DNA of 64,000 bases, taken from the NCBI GenBank assembly GCA_038277395.1, contig CM076192.1, forward strand, positions 124,693,470 to 124,757,469. The letters run 5' to 3'. This DNA comes from Dryocosmus kuriphilus. Taxonomy: Eukaryota; Arthropoda; Insecta; Hymenoptera; Cynipidae. Shown here one piece after another: positions 1-12,500 of the stretch (the stretch's first letter is position 1; every line of letters begins with the position of its first letter). A program made the position numbers and the translations under genes. The notes under the pieces were generated by a model that made no database searches, was not told the origin of the DNA, and saw only the letters and a program-made list of their open reading frames with translations.

Positions 1-620
1 TTAGTAAATAAATGTTAATAATATCTTATATGAGTAGTAAAGCTACTGAGAAACGAGATTCATTTTTCTCAAATACCAACAGATACATTCTGGTGGCACT
101 TCTGCACCCAAGAAGGGGGAAGCTTTATGCACTTTTTACCAAAAAACGATTAGGTGAAGTACGTGCACATAAACTGATATTCAAACAAGAGTGTGAAGTT
201 CAGAAGCTGATTGAAGTCGATTACTGCTAAATTTACAAACTTCTCAAAAAGTCGCTTTTTCGCAATTGTATGACAAGGTACAATTATTTCCTGAATCCTA
301 AATTCGTTCCTCTACGACGATGATTTTAATTTGTTATTAATACTATTATTTTATTAAATTACACTCAGTTGTCAAATCCAAAAAGACTGCGCAGATAAAG
401 AGCAGAATGAAGACATTCATTTTATTTGGGATGGAGATAACGGTAGATAATGGGAAAAATGGTATTTGGAGAAATTAGTCAGCTTTTTATATAGTCAGCT
501 GAAAGTCTGTAATTAAGTTTAAAGGTAAACACTTACTGCCTTTCTATAGACTTTATCTTTTCTTTCATATCGTGAAGACAGAGGTAGATTACTGTGCTCA
601 AATATCAGAATTTCCATATC
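1..620. repeat. Dispersed repeat, uninterrupted copy
   Basis: Bases 40-120 match 32,315-32,410, bases 315-345 match 32,402-32,428, and bases 362-575 match 36,798-37,015. The two outer matches flank the LINE at 32.4-36.8 kb, so this is the form of the repeat without that LINE. Bases 1-35 also resemble intron text of the micro-exon genes at about 18,955 and 45,130. The open frame at 12-230 is not conserved in the other copy and I do not call it a gene. Confidence 0.7.
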
Positions 621-1169
621 TACGTGAATTATTATCATTAAACCTTCAGAAATATATTCCATATATACTAATATGACGTCATGTCAGTGCTGGATTAAGG
701 GGGTTGGGGACATGTGGGCGACAGCCTTGGGCATCGTTTTTCGAGGGGCCTCCAAATTCAGAGAAAATTTTTTTTTTATCGTTTATTTCGAGTATATTTA
801 TTTGTGTCTAACTCTTTGTTCCTTAAAGGGTATGGCCACTGAAATTGACAATTAAATATCGGACTGAAATTTTGGGAAATGCATGAGAAGATATTAAATT
901 GCTTTTCTATACATTATTTGAGCTGGAATTTTGAAAAAAGTTTTTTCGACGAAATTAAAACGGGAAGCATTTTTCAAGCTAGTTCCAATGAACGCCGTTC
1001 CCAATAGCATAGCAATGGCGCGCGACACGCGAAACGCCTCGGACATCTCGGGCTCACTGACAGATGATGCCACGAATTTACATATTAGTTTGTTCATTTG
1101 CACTATACGTACAAAACATATTGTGCATAATGTTTTTTAAAGACCTTAAGTTGATTTTCTTCAAAACAG
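621..1169. other. No clear gene; possible DNA-transposon end near 680
   Basis: Bases 685-760 carry a 'gtgctggattaaggggg' start followed by GC-rich text, which resembles the terminal repeats of some hAT elements. I cannot find a partner end. Overlapping open frames at 894-1140 on both strands have no recognisable domain. Confidence 0.2.
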
Positions 1170-1344
1170 AGGAGTCGTTTACATGAATACTGCTCCACTG
1201 AAGAGGAGACATTGATTACAAAGCTCAAGAGCATGGTCGCTCTCCCTGGGAAAGCTCTCCCAGAATATGAAGATAAGAAAGAAAGCAATGATAATTTGAA
1301 AATATGCGATGTGCAAAATGAAGTTGAGATCTTAAACTGTGCAG
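1170..1344 (+). CDS. Candidate internal exon, unknown protein
   Basis: A 175-nt open segment lies between an acceptor (polypyrimidine tract 'ttgattttcttc' and then 'aaaacag', ending at 1169) and a donor ('gcag|gtaaaa', intron from 1345). It reads 58 codons plus one base, so it ends in phase 1. The peptide is acidic and hydrophilic and includes EEETLITKLKSM and PGKALPEYEDKKES. It has no domain I recognise. It could belong to the gene starting at 2022 or to another gene; order and strand do not settle this. The open frame together with both splice signals is the whole case. Confidence 0.35.
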
Positions 1345-1960
1345 GTAAAAATTCTGAACAATAGACAAAAGATTTGACTGCACTTTCAGGTATAATTTGC
1401 ATCCCTTTAAAATTTTTATGTTGAATTTCATGCACGCAACTTGATCTCTATCTCTTTTCACTTGTATTTAAAATGAAGGTATTTTCTTATTTTTAAAAAT
1501 TAAACTGCCTGTAAATTAATTTGAAATGTTTAAATGTAAGAAACATGGAACAGATGTATTTATGTACATATTTAAATTGTAAATGAGGTGAGAAAAAAAT
1601 TCAGCATTATGTTTATGGCCCATGAATGATGACTCTGTTCTTAACATAATCCTAGATCCTAGAATCTGAAAGCAAAGTCGATGAGCTATAATTACTTAGA
1701 AATTATTATTTTTTGCCCAGAATTCTTATAAATCTTAATCTTATTATAAGAAAAAAATCCTTATTAATATTAAAATTTTTTTAAATTTATAAATACGAGA
1801 TATTTATTGCTGAGCCTACATCTTTATAAAGAGAAAATACCTAATTGGCGAAAAAACGCGAAGAAACGAATAACCCGCTCTCGCAAAACGAAACAATCGC
1901 GTTATTCTGCATTGTCAACGACAGCAGATATATAGTGCAGTATAGCCATGCAATGCAATG
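1345..1960. other. AT-rich non-coding stretch
   Basis: Nothing recognisable apart from the promoter region that begins near 1850, which is richer in CG than its surroundings. Confidence 0.4.
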
Positions 1961-1970
1961 TTTATAAAAA
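1961..1970 (+). promoter_or_regulatory. TATA box candidate for the 2022 exon
   Basis: 'tttataaaaa' followed by 'ggc' lies about 60 bases before the ATG at 2022. A 'tcatta' initiator-like site at about 1983 is suitably spaced. The flanking 1850-2020 has more CG than the region around it, as expected of a promoter and 5' leader. Confidence 0.45.
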
Positions 1971-2021
1971 GGCAAAAAGAAGTCATTATAGCCATTTTTT
2001 AAGTGCAAGGCGTGAGTGAAA

Positions 2022-2154
2022 ATGTCAAAAGTGTCATCAGTGAATCGCTGCGCATACAAGGGACGTACGAAAATCAGAACTGATGATTGCATGATCCTCT
2101 TCTGGTTTCCAAACAAAAGCGACCCGAGATTTGAGGAGTGGTGCGATCATGCCG
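2022..2154 (+). CDS. First coding exon, THAP-like zinc-finger start
   Basis: The frame opens with ATG at 2022, downstream of a TATA box, and runs 44 codons plus one base to a strong donor ('gccg|gtaagt'). The peptide starts MSKVSSVNRCAYKG, then has LFWFPNKSDPRFEEW. A Cys near residue 10, the FP about 30 residues in and the Trp ten residues later match the opening of a THAP DNA-binding domain, a family found in transcription factors and in P-element-type transposases. The second Cys expected a few residues after the first is absent: an Arg stands just after the Gly. The C-terminal Cys and His would lie in a later exon, which I did not find in the next kilobases. The gene may therefore have a long intron, be a fragment, or come from an old transposon. 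Confidence 0.5.
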
Positions 2155-3589
2155 GTAAGTTCTTTTACATTGTTATTATTTTTGCTAAATTCTAAGTATT
2201 AAGGACCTATATTTTTTTATAAAGTGTGATTTATATATGCCTTTTCCAATGTACATATGTGAAATTGTTTGTGGTCAGACAAAATAAAAATAAACGCAAT
2301 ATGATTGATTCATTTCTTCAAAATACCGCAGTATATTTTCTAAATGAGTAATCGATTAACACTTGCTATTTATTTGAAATAATTTTCATAAAGTGTTAAG
2401 AAAAACGTATTAACGTATTAGCATGGAAATATTTACGTTTGCATGGACATCAATATTTTGAAAAGAGAATTGTTATCAATCGATCTGCTTAATGTTTATT
2501 TGTACCTACATATGCCCAATTCGCATTTTAAAGAATTCATTCTTTTTTTTAACACAATACATTAAATTTATCGTAGGAAGTTTTTATAAATATTTATTTC
2601 ATGCAGTATTTAGTTTTTTTTATATCAAAGAGGAAGTTTTGTAGACAGATAATATAATATTATATTGGTCAATTTATATATTTATTTATATATAAAAATC
2701 AAAAATTTATTATAATATATTTCTCAAGTATTCAGTATATTAAGTCAGAAAGCTCGTTTTGTAAGTAAAGAAAACATTACTTTATTATTAAACGAAACAA
2801 ATGTTCCCAAAATGTAAATAAATGTATGTACGAGATGATCCAAAAGTCACTCATATTTCGTGCCACACAGAAAGAAAAAACGTTCAACGTGTTAGAGATA
2901 CTGAATTCATATAGAATTAATAAATTAAATATTACAGCGTTATAAAGAATCAAATTAGCACACAAAAAACATGACATATTGACAGGTAGACATTTCAGCA
3001 CCTATTGGATCGAAAAATTTCAAAAACAGTGCAAACTGCTTTTCAAGGTATATACTGCACCATGCAGAAAAAAGAAATTTTCCCGATCAAAGTAAAACTT
3101 TTCTTTCTACTTCTATTGTTTATACTTTTGAATAAAAAAAATTTTAGTTTCATGAGAAAATTTCTTTTTCCTGCGTGTGCCTTGCTAAGCAATTTTAAAT
3201 TTCAAGCTTAAATAATGTTAAACCGAAATATTTTTAAAAATTTGGTTTCAGTTTTCAATAATTCAAAATTGCAAAATTAAAATACAATTTTAAAATATAT
3301 TAAAAATATATATACTGAAAAAAGTGAGAAGGCGTTAGAATTTCTGAATCACTTTAAAATAAACCTGAAAAATAAGTTTTAATTTTTTGAGAAAGAAAAC
3401 ATTTTTTTTCCATGTAAATAGTGTGTTTTCTGTTTGGATTCATAATTTCAAGTAACAAACACACCAAGACGAATAGCTCAGACGACTATATTTTATTTTC
3501 CAGCCAAAGACATAAGGAGAAATGTGGTGCCTTATTTTGGTTTACGGTTTCAAGAACCTAAATGCTATTGATTAGAGTGGGTAGGAAAT
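2155..3589. other. AT-rich non-coding stretch
   Basis: Poly-A and poly-T rich text without splice-bounded open frames. A stretch at 2833-2880 ('gagatgatccaaaagtcactc') looks like a decayed transposon end, but I see no partner. Confidence 0.35.
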
Positions 3590-4215
3590 ACACTTTTTTC
3601 GAGTAGTAGATTAATTCATCCTAATATTGGGTAAAAGTTGTATTTGCCCAACAGTAGCAAGGCCTCATAATTCAGGGTATTTCAAGATATATTGTGTTGA
3701 CTGTAAATAAAAAAAAAAAAAATTAAAACATATCTAGCTAAAAAATTCTTCAGTTTTTTTTAAAAGAAACATGCTACAAGAGACTTCATTCACAATCTTG
3801 AAACCAGGGAAACTTTTTTTTTATGATAACGGACGAGTGGCATCTTTTTTCAATCAAAGCTAAAGAAATGTGAAGCACGACATGTTTACATTTTTAAAAA
3901 ATGTGCACTCAATACAATGCAAGAAAATTTTTTTTTCACATTTTCAAAAAGTGCTAACCCGAACATACATTTCTTTAAATTTCTTATATTATTATTCACT
4001 TTCAAAAATTGTAGCTAAAAATATCAACGAACCTTTTTACCCAACAGGAATTTTTTAAAATTGATATTACTGAAATTTTCAAATCCACACATAGAACACA
4101 ATATATTATCCGATCAAACTCAAAGGTAGGCTTAAGACTGTTAGTCAAATACAACTTTTACCTACTATTAGAATCCGCTATTAAAAAAGGTATTTTTTCG
4201 GCCTACTAAGCTGTT
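3590..4215. repeat. Inverted-repeat element (MITE-like)
   Basis: The arm at about 3605-3710 contains 'gggtaaaagttgtatttg' and 'atatattgtgttg'. It recurs as its reverse complement at about 4095-4200 ('caaatacaacttttacct', 'aacacaatatatt'). The arms are roughly 100 bases and diverged; the 380-base spacer is AT-rich and has no transposase. This fits an old non-autonomous DNA transposon or a fold-back element. Confidence 0.55.
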
Positions 4216-7149
4216 GGTCTACATATTCCATAATTTCCTTAAAAATATTTAATTTACAAAAATGTATTTCATTAATTACATTTTTCCTTACGTAACATCT
4301 GAAACGTTCACACTGTCAGATGCCTAAATAATTGAAATAGTATAGTATAAATGCAAGAATAAGTAGAAAAATCGAAAAAAAAAAAAAAAAAAAAACTTAG
4401 AGATAAGGTATTTTAATACTAATAGCTTTTATTTTTTCAACAAAAAACATAAGAAAGAATGCTGTAATATAATTAGTAAATCACAACATATTTTTGTCAA
4501 ATAACTTTTTTTCTTATGTAATAAGCCGTGGATATTTCTTCCGTGCAGGTTAACATTAGACATTAGACTTATTATATAATTAAGAGACAATATTGTTTAC
4601 ATTTCCAGCTTATTTTAAAATTCTCCACACTGCTGAAGCCAAGAAACAATCTACTTCATATTATAATTATTCATACAATATAAATCTATAATTATTGATA
4701 CAAAATATAAACCTGTATTCAATGAAATTGTTAATATTTGTATGTAATGCAAACAAATTTGCATTCGTAAACTTATAATAGTATGAATAAAAAGTACACA
4801 CAAAAAAAATATTTTACTTGAAGTTACTCGTTTATCACCTACCATTTATACTATACTGATTTAAATATTATGCTTCATTTAACCAAATGAACGGTTCATA
4901 TTAATTGAATTATGCATTATACATTCAATGAATTGCGAGCGGAATCTGACGAGATAAGTATTGAAAGTCATTAAAGGTTTTGTAAAGTTTTTATAAGAAA
5001 GCTTGTGATTATAGGTTAATAACTTTTCATACTTTCAGAAACGTTTTCTCTTCCTTGGAAACATGATAAATATTTCATTCATAATAATAATTAATATTTA
5101 ATTTAATATACACTTACTGCTCACAATATTAATGTAGTGTTGATTAATTTATAATGAATTAAAAGTAAATATCAATTAGTATCATTCTAATTGTAAAATA
5201 TTAAAAATCAATTCAAAAATAAGACTTAAATAATAAAAAATAAACCCTTCAAAGTGCGACATGGGTTATTAACTTATAACCTTATAATCCCTTATATATT
5301 TTAACTTTACAAACCTCCAATGTCTTGTATATTCCCTGGATCTGAAACATTCCATATATTGTATAATAATTCCTGCAAGTCATACACATAATTTCAGGAC
5401 TATATACTTGTAGTACTTAGTTCACCTGTCAATTTTGTAAACACGGTGACACACTGAACGCATACACACACATGCATACGTGCATGAGAATCTGAGAATC
5501 GACTCGACTTGACTCTCCAAAACATAAATTTACTTGCAATCGTCGAGAAACTGAACATTTGAATCGGTCATCTTCGCCCATCTTCGGCTTTTCACGAGGC
5601 ACAGCCGCATCCGACATGCCAAGTGCGAGCGAGGAAATATGGAAGGTCAAAACAGAAAATCATGGCCCGTTCCGTTTTTACTCGTTGCCACGGAAACGAT
5701 GAAACGTTCTAGAGGGCAGTACCTACCTATAGGCGAAAATGTAGTTAGATATATATATCAGTCGTCCCCACCACTGACCCTAACCACATCTATTGTATAT
5801 AATATCTTTGCTGTTACTCAAATTGCGTTTAGGTGGCATTCACAAGCGGGGTCCCCTCTATCATTTATGTCTACATCGTCCTAAATCTAGTGACTTTTTC
5901 GGCAAAATGAGTTTTAGGGAAAATGGAATTTCGGACAAGTGAATACCTACCGCAGCCAAGCGGTGGAAGTAACCGCCTGCGTCCACTAACCGAGTCTCGC
6001 GCGTCGACGGCCAAGTTTCGCCTAAAATTAGAATATTACAAAACATGTAACTTACACCTAAAAATAGAAATAATTCATAGATTTTTATGAAATTTAAATG
6101 GTAAACTAAATACCAACTAAGCTACATTTCAGCGCAAACCGCATGTGTCTAGGTCAATTAGAGCTAATTTTCTATTTCTACGTATTTGCTAATTAGCTTA
6201 AAGCTATATAATTATTACTTTTAAAATATAAAAATTGAAAAATCTTAAAGTATTCCTATTACTCTATAATAAATAAACTAGGAGAACTTATCTGACTTAG
6301 TTATTTTAGAAAATTAAGTAAAACTAAATTTATATTTAACCTAACATCAATATATGTGAGTACGACTTATGGCCATACCGGCATATTTTGACGTAATTTT
6401 ATCGTTAATATTAACTTCTCCTAGAGGGTGGAGTCTCAGTTTATTGAATACATAATTATCATGCATTTGTCTCGACTCGGAGCTAACTCGCGAAAATACT
6501 CTCTCGAGAATGATATTTAAGAATTATTTATATTTATCCTGTGACTTGGAAAAATAACATTTAATTTGGATCCTATTTAATCTTTGTGATAATTCAAAAT
6601 TCTCTTTACTTTAAAACAATAGGGAAATGTCATTTTAAGTCGTGTAATAAAAACGTGCTTTAGGGCCTCTGAGAAATAACTCCATTATATTTAATTAGGA
6701 AAACTGTTGAAAATTTATTTACTTATTAGTTAAAAAATAACTTAGAAATTTACTCATTAAAAATATATTTGTTCAAGGGTCTTAATTCATTATTTCGCAT
6801 AACGGAGTTTATTTGATTTCTTTCATTTTAATTTCAAATCAATTTAGAAAAGGTAAAAATTTAATCTGGAAGAAAAACTAAAGATAATGGATATTTCTCG
6901 TGGGAATCATTTTAGAAACTTACATCGTTTTAATTGCAAAATTCGTCCACTGGTTGAGACTCGCTGGCTGCTACCCACGCTCTAGAAAGAGAAACATAGA
7001 AGATAGAAAAGGACAGAGGGTAATTTTAAAAAGAGGGAGAACGCGCGTGAAAAGTGATGAAAAGTGGTGAAAGCGTGGTGAAGAAAGCTCAACCAGCTAA
7101 CGGTACGTAGCCCGGCAGCAACACGTGCTGTTTGTCCATTACGGTTTCT
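4216..7149. other. Non-coding, AT-rich, with two CG-richer islands
   Basis: There is a 20-base A run at about 4377-4396. The segments 5440-5720 and 6930-7140 contain more CG than their surroundings and could be promoter or 5' leader sequence of a neighbouring gene. No coding frame with splice signals or a recognisable domain was found in either. Confidence 0.3.
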
Positions 7150-7830
7150 AGGTAAACCGAACTATAATATTAAATAATTATAAAACTAACGAATTACTAA
7201 TTTCCTCCAAATTCATAAATTTGTGAAATTTAAAATTGCTGAAATTTAAAATTATCAAAATTCAAAATTGCCGATACATAAAATTGACGAAAATAAATTT
7301 TGAATTAAAAAATGAAATACTTAATCATGAGACTAATGAAAAATAGCGATACAATATATACCAAATATACATTTTAACGAAAATGGAAATTGACAAAAAT
7401 AATAATTGATGAAATATAAAATTTCCGAAATTTGAAAGCACGTCAACATTTTTAATTATAAGACAAACTATAATATCTAACTATGCAAATAAAGAATTTA
7501 AAAATATCTGAAATTAGGATTCACACAATTATAAAATTTGCGAATTATAATATTAACGAATTATAAAATTAACGAATTATGTATTTCCCCCAATTTCTTA
7601 AATTCACGAAATTTGAAACTGCTTTTGCTAATTCATTATTAAAAAATAAAATATTATATTATTTATTGATTGATTTATTGATTCCTTTATTACTCCCACT
7701 TACGTGTTTAAGGGCTCCTTTCACTTTAAATATTTTACAATGCCTTATGCTTATCCTAACCTATTATCGCTTCATTGTGTACAAGTTCTAAAATTTTTAA
7801 ATACCACCTTATTATCTATTATCTAATATC
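7150..7830. repeat. AT-rich satellite fragment
   Basis: Degenerate recurring words such as 'aaattcacgaaattt', 'attaacgaattat' and 'aaattgacgaaa' appear. They are the reverse-complement flavour of the satellite at 15.96-16.5, 26.1-26.7, 30.4-32.1, 49.6-50.2 and 58.8-59.2 kb. Confidence 0.6.
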
Positions 7831-8711
7831 TAACAAGTGCGCGAGACCTGCCAGGGCTTCCGTTTCCTCTTAACATTATTCTTCAAGCTTTACCAAGTCA
7901 CGCAACACTAATTTTCCCTGTACATATTTCAATTTCGATTTTGGTTTTCTCCTCCTCCATACATCCTCTCTTCCCTTTTCTTTCCTAAGCTCCTTATCCA
8001 GTTGTCCCTTTGTCCACAACCGCTCAGTATCCACCTAACCTTATCTCCCACGCTCTTGCCCTCTTCCCCTTCGCCTGTGTACCTCAACAACACGTCTCCT
8101 ATGATTCCCTTTCATACCTACATACCCTGAACATCTTCATTTCTTCACTCATCCAATATTTGTATTCATTCATGCCTTCAAACATTCTGAAACGTATCAT
8201 CCTGGCCCACCTGCACTCCTTTTTCAATTTCCCTAAGTATTCTAGGACCCATTCTATCTTGACGAATTTATACCATTTATTATATTTTTACTCCGTTATC
8301 TTTTCCCACCTCTTCTCTTCCAGCTTTTTACTCATTTCCCCTTCAATTCCCTGCCGCTTACTCCCCTCGTCACCCATTCACTATTCTCTTGTAACTTGTC
8401 ATTCCTCTTCCTTCCATTTTAAATGTACCGTGTTACATCTCCTCTCTCTATTTATTAATTCCTGTCGGCACACATGTGCTATTTTGCTACTCTTACCACT
8501 CTTAAGTTTCTCTTCGAAATTCCAGACCCTTTTTCTCTGCCTTATCACCAACTTCCTCTTCCTGTTTCTTCTCTCAACATATAGCCTGGGCAATTCCAGA
8601 TTACTCCCATAAGCCATTCAAGACATCTTTCTTGCATGTTTTCTACCTCCTTGTACTCCTTCCAACCCCCATATATCCACTCCATAGTACATCACTGACC
8701 ATACCAGTGAG

Positions 8712-9896
8712 TCAAGCGGCCGTCATCTCATCTTTTAGTCCTCTTTGAATCTTCTTTTTCCAATCCCCCACACCTGACACATCACAATATAATTCCTCTA
8801 CCAATTCCATCATTCCTCCATTTATCTTCCATCCATGCTTTACTTCATTCTTTCTCTTTATGAAGCATACTATTTTTGTCTTCGTCGCATTAATTGTCAA
8901 GTCTCTCTCTCTCATAAACTCTTCGAACCCTTTCATTAGCAAGCTCATTCCACTTTCGTTTTCTGCTAGAAGGACCACATCGTCCGCTTACACTAGTGAA
9001 TATATTCTTTTATTTCCTAGAACTGTACCTCCTTTAACATTCTCTTCCATTTTCTCTTCTAGACCTGCTAACATTATGCTACATAACAATGGAATTAGCG
9101 GGCACCCTTGCCTGAAACCCCTCCCTGTCCAAAACTCCTCCCCTTTCAGTTCCCCGATCCTCAACCTTGTCTTCGTCTCCGTAAAGACCCCTTTTATCCT
9201 CTCAATCAGCTCTTCGACGACCTTCCCTCCTCTCATTGCCTTCCACAAAACTTTCCTATTCGACGAGTCGAAAGCTGCCTTAAAATCTACGAAGAGCGCA
9301 ACTAGCTTTCCTTTTTTCTGTCCCAGCTTCCTGTTGACTAGATAATTCGGAACGGTGATTTTATACACTGTTACCATCCCCTTCCTGAATCCTGTTTCAT
9401 TGTGTTGAATACTTCCTCTCTCTTCTACCTGTTCTTCCAAGCTCTTCCTAAGCACCTCCGCGTAAATTTTATACGTTACTGGCATGAAAGTGATTCCTCT
9501 ATAATATTCCACTTTCCTACGACCACCTTTTTTAAATAACGGAGCTACCAAACCTGTTCTCCATTTCTTGGGCCATTCTTCCCCTCTCCATTCATTACTA
9601 CATACTTCCCAGATCACTTCTCCAATCCTTCTTCCTCCAAATTTCAACGCTTCATTCTCCGTCCCATCCTCTCCTGTCGCTATGTTCCTTCTTAACTTCT
9701 CAATTGCTTGATTGACCTCCTCTCTGGTCACCTCATTCCCCCCTTCGATTCCTCCCACCTTGCTCTTTCTGCATTCCCCCACCACTTTGCTATCCATGCC
9801 TGCTAGCAATTTCTTGAAGTATACCGTCCATTCGTCTATATTTATGTCTTCATTGATTTCTTTCCATCCACACCTCTGTCTATTGATCACCTCCAT
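8712..9896 (-). pseudogene. Reverse transcriptase of LINE copy 1
   Basis: The frame 9896-8988 carries RT motifs in order: GTENEALKFGG, then YYRGITFMPVTYKIYAEVL, QHNETGF, ALFVDFKAAFDS (catalytic Asp) and FRQGCPLIPLL. The YADD box straddles a break: a stop replaces its Tyr codon near 8990, and the following ADDVVLLAENESGMSLL continues in the frame 8978-8712. The element's RT would have copied its RNA at a nicked chromosomal target. It is broken by this stop and by further shifts downstream. Confidence 0.85.
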
Positions 9897-10099
9897 TCTC
9901 TTCCTTCCGTTGTTTCTTTCACAACCTCCTCAATGTTCCTCACCTTCTATTCCTGTATTTTCATATCTAGTAATTTCTCGCGTTCCCTTTTCCTTTTATT
10001 ATGTTCCTTTCTGCCCATCTCTCCTCTTCTCCAACACTTTAACGATAAATTCATACTTTCTTTACCCCATATACATTCCACGTCCCACCATGCTCTTTT

Positions 10100-11040
10100 C
10101 TCTCTTCTTTGCTCCTCACTTGGACTAATTTCTTCCACTTTCTTCTCTAACCTTTCCTTTATCTTACAAAACATAGTATCCATGCCTTCCCCTCCTGCCC
10201 TTCCATTCTTTCAGTACACTCTCTTATTTTATCAACTCCCCACCTTCCAATGTTCGCTTTCTTCCTTGTCACTCCCTCCTTGTTCCTTCCCTCTCATCTC
10301 CCATTCGCACATTTCAACTTTGCAATTATCGGGAGGTGTTCTAACCCTATTTCGTTCCCTACTTCCATTCTTTCCAACAGCCTCCTTATCTTTTCCTCTG
10401 CCAGAATGTAGTCTACGTCTGTGTACACTTTTTCTGCAAATTTAATCTCTCCGCCGTCACCCCTTCCGAGTTTCCATTACAAATAGAAAATCCTGTTTCT
10501 CCCAGAACTTCGAGCTGAGTCCTACCCTCCTGGTCTACCTGCTTATGTTTCGATTTTTTCCAGAAAGTCTCAATCCTTTCATCCCATATTTCCCCTCCCT
10601 GTTCCACTGTCCAAGTACTCAGATCGCCTCCTATCAAAACCAATACATCACCCTTTTTCGTCACCCATTTCGTAATCACACTCCAAATTTATTCTTCTCC
10701 ACTTCTTCTGTAGATGCAAACTATCATCGCCTTTTTTCTTCCTACCTTCACCATTTTCGTAATTACTCCATCTGTTTCCCCTAATCCCATTTCTATTCTC
10801 TCTTCAACTACCATTCATTCCTTACTCATGACATAATGATACCTTTCTGTCTTCCCTTTACCTCCTCTTCCTTAGTCTCTTGAATCTTCCATATATATCG
10901 CTTGGGTAACTTCCACTTCACCCTCCTTCAACCCCTCTCATCTACCTAGGTTTCACTCAACATCATTACATCCCATTTCTTCAATTCTTCTCTGAATCCT
11001 TCATTTTTATTCATTAGCCCTGATACGTTCCAAAACGGTA
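10100..11040 (-). pseudogene. APE-type endonuclease region of LINE copy 1
   Basis: At 11,035-10,930 the minus strand reads FWNVSGLMNKNEGF, then WDVMMLSET. These are the first strand of an exonuclease-endonuclease-phosphatase fold and its catalytic Glu. A stop follows directly. The frame 10,679-10,413 has VLIGGDLSTW, matching the conserved GDFN-type motif. Several frames are needed to follow the domain, so it is inactive. Confidence 0.75.
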
Positions 11041-11094
11041 ATCTCGCTTCTTTTTCCATTCCATTCACCCCTCTTTCTATTTTACGTCCCCTTT

Positions 11095-12500
11095 CTATTT
11101 TTGTGGAAACCCTGTCGCTCCGCCTTCTCCTCCTTCTTTCCTTTCTCCCTCTACTGTCTCCATTATCTCCTTCCTGCTAACAAAGTCCTTTGTTTTTGCC
11201 CTTCGTCGCCACGTACCCACCCTATGCACTTCACACAATTTTTCTTTCTCTTCATCCCACATGCACACATTACCGTTTCCCACATCTTATCTTTAACTAT
11301 CCATACTGCGTTCTCTTCCTTCTTTCACTCCAAGCTGTCTGTTTCATTATCCACTTTTTTGTTCTTTCATTCCACGTCATATACTCCTCTATCCTTTCTT
11401 CCCTTCCCTTTAAAGCTTTCCTTTTTCTCAAAATATCATCTTTTTCTTCCTCACCCCTCACCTTCACTATACACACTCGATTTGACTTTATTCTTCCTTA
11501 CCACTCCATTTACCTCTTCCATATGCACCTTGTCCCGATTCCCCTTAACAACCTTTCGACTTCTTCTCTTCCTGATTTACTATCCACTTTCATTCCTCCA
11601 ATCACTATATTTTTACAATGTTTAGTCTTCTCTTCTATTTCCATTTTACTTTCTAATTCTCTCAATCTTGATGTCATTCTCACATTTTCTAGGGCACCAT
11701 TCTCATTCAGTTCTTTTATTTTCTCTCCTTCTCTTACCCCATCAACCACTTTCTTTCCTCCTCACACTTACATTCCAGATCTGTTACTCTTTCTTCCAAC
11801 TTTTTCATATCAATTTTCTCTCTTTCTCACTCATTTTTTGTTTTCTCACGATATCCTCCAAATGTTTCCAAATCTTATTTTTCTCTTGCCACTTCAACAG
11901 ATCCCATTCTTCCACTTTTCTCTAACTTTCCTCATTTCCTCCCAGATATTATCCCCACTCTTTTGCATGGCATTCAGACTGCGGTTCGTTTCTTCTTTAA
12001 ACCCTTTAATGAGACTTTGCAGATTCTCCAGATCGACTTTCCCTTTTGCCTTATTCCTCTCCGGTAATTCCCCTCTTCTTCCCTTGATCTTTTGCTATCG
12101 TCTGTCTTGTCCTACTCATCGCTTTTATCCGTTAGTCCTCCCCCCTGTCTCTACTTGATAAAAAGTTGTCTTGATTCTAAACTGCTAGATCTCGATCTAC
12201 TGAGCAGTTCCCGGTTCGACGGTCTACATCGAATTCCTCTGTCGGCTAGTCCCCCATCCTTCCATCTCCTCACAAAGTTTCACGGCGTAGTAAACTGCAT
12301 TTCTCCATCATCAGGATCATCAGTGCTATCCCCGTCATCACGCTTTCCCCTTCCTGTTTCGCCGGCCACAGTGAGCTCATCAGCACCGTGGTTATCTACC
12401 TGCTGCTGCCGTCTACTGGCCCCCATCGGGCTCCTCATTGTAAACATACTGGTCGGACTTACCGATCTGCTGTCATCTATCTTCCCTCTCACTTTCCCTT
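11095..12500 (-). pseudogene. ORF1-like region of LINE copy 1
   Basis: Fragmented minus-strand frames run 12,492-12,280 (charged, with a DDGDSTDDPDDGE stretch) and 11,749-11,510 (LRELESKMEIEE, then KNIVIGGMKV and EEVERLLRGIG). The second looks like a coiled coil running into the RRM-like core seen in ORF1 proteins of such elements, which bind the element's RNA. The frame 11,283-11,095 is Lys, Glu and Arg rich and closes the region. Broken by multiple shifts. Confidence 0.6.

Noticed and set aside
12..230. Start-of-window frame of 72 residues
   Set aside because: Part of a dispersed repeat; the frame is not preserved in the other copy.
5429..5884. Pair of frames around 5.4-5.9 kb as a gene
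   Set aside because: No splice or domain support; CG-richer text may be regulatory, but I could not show it.
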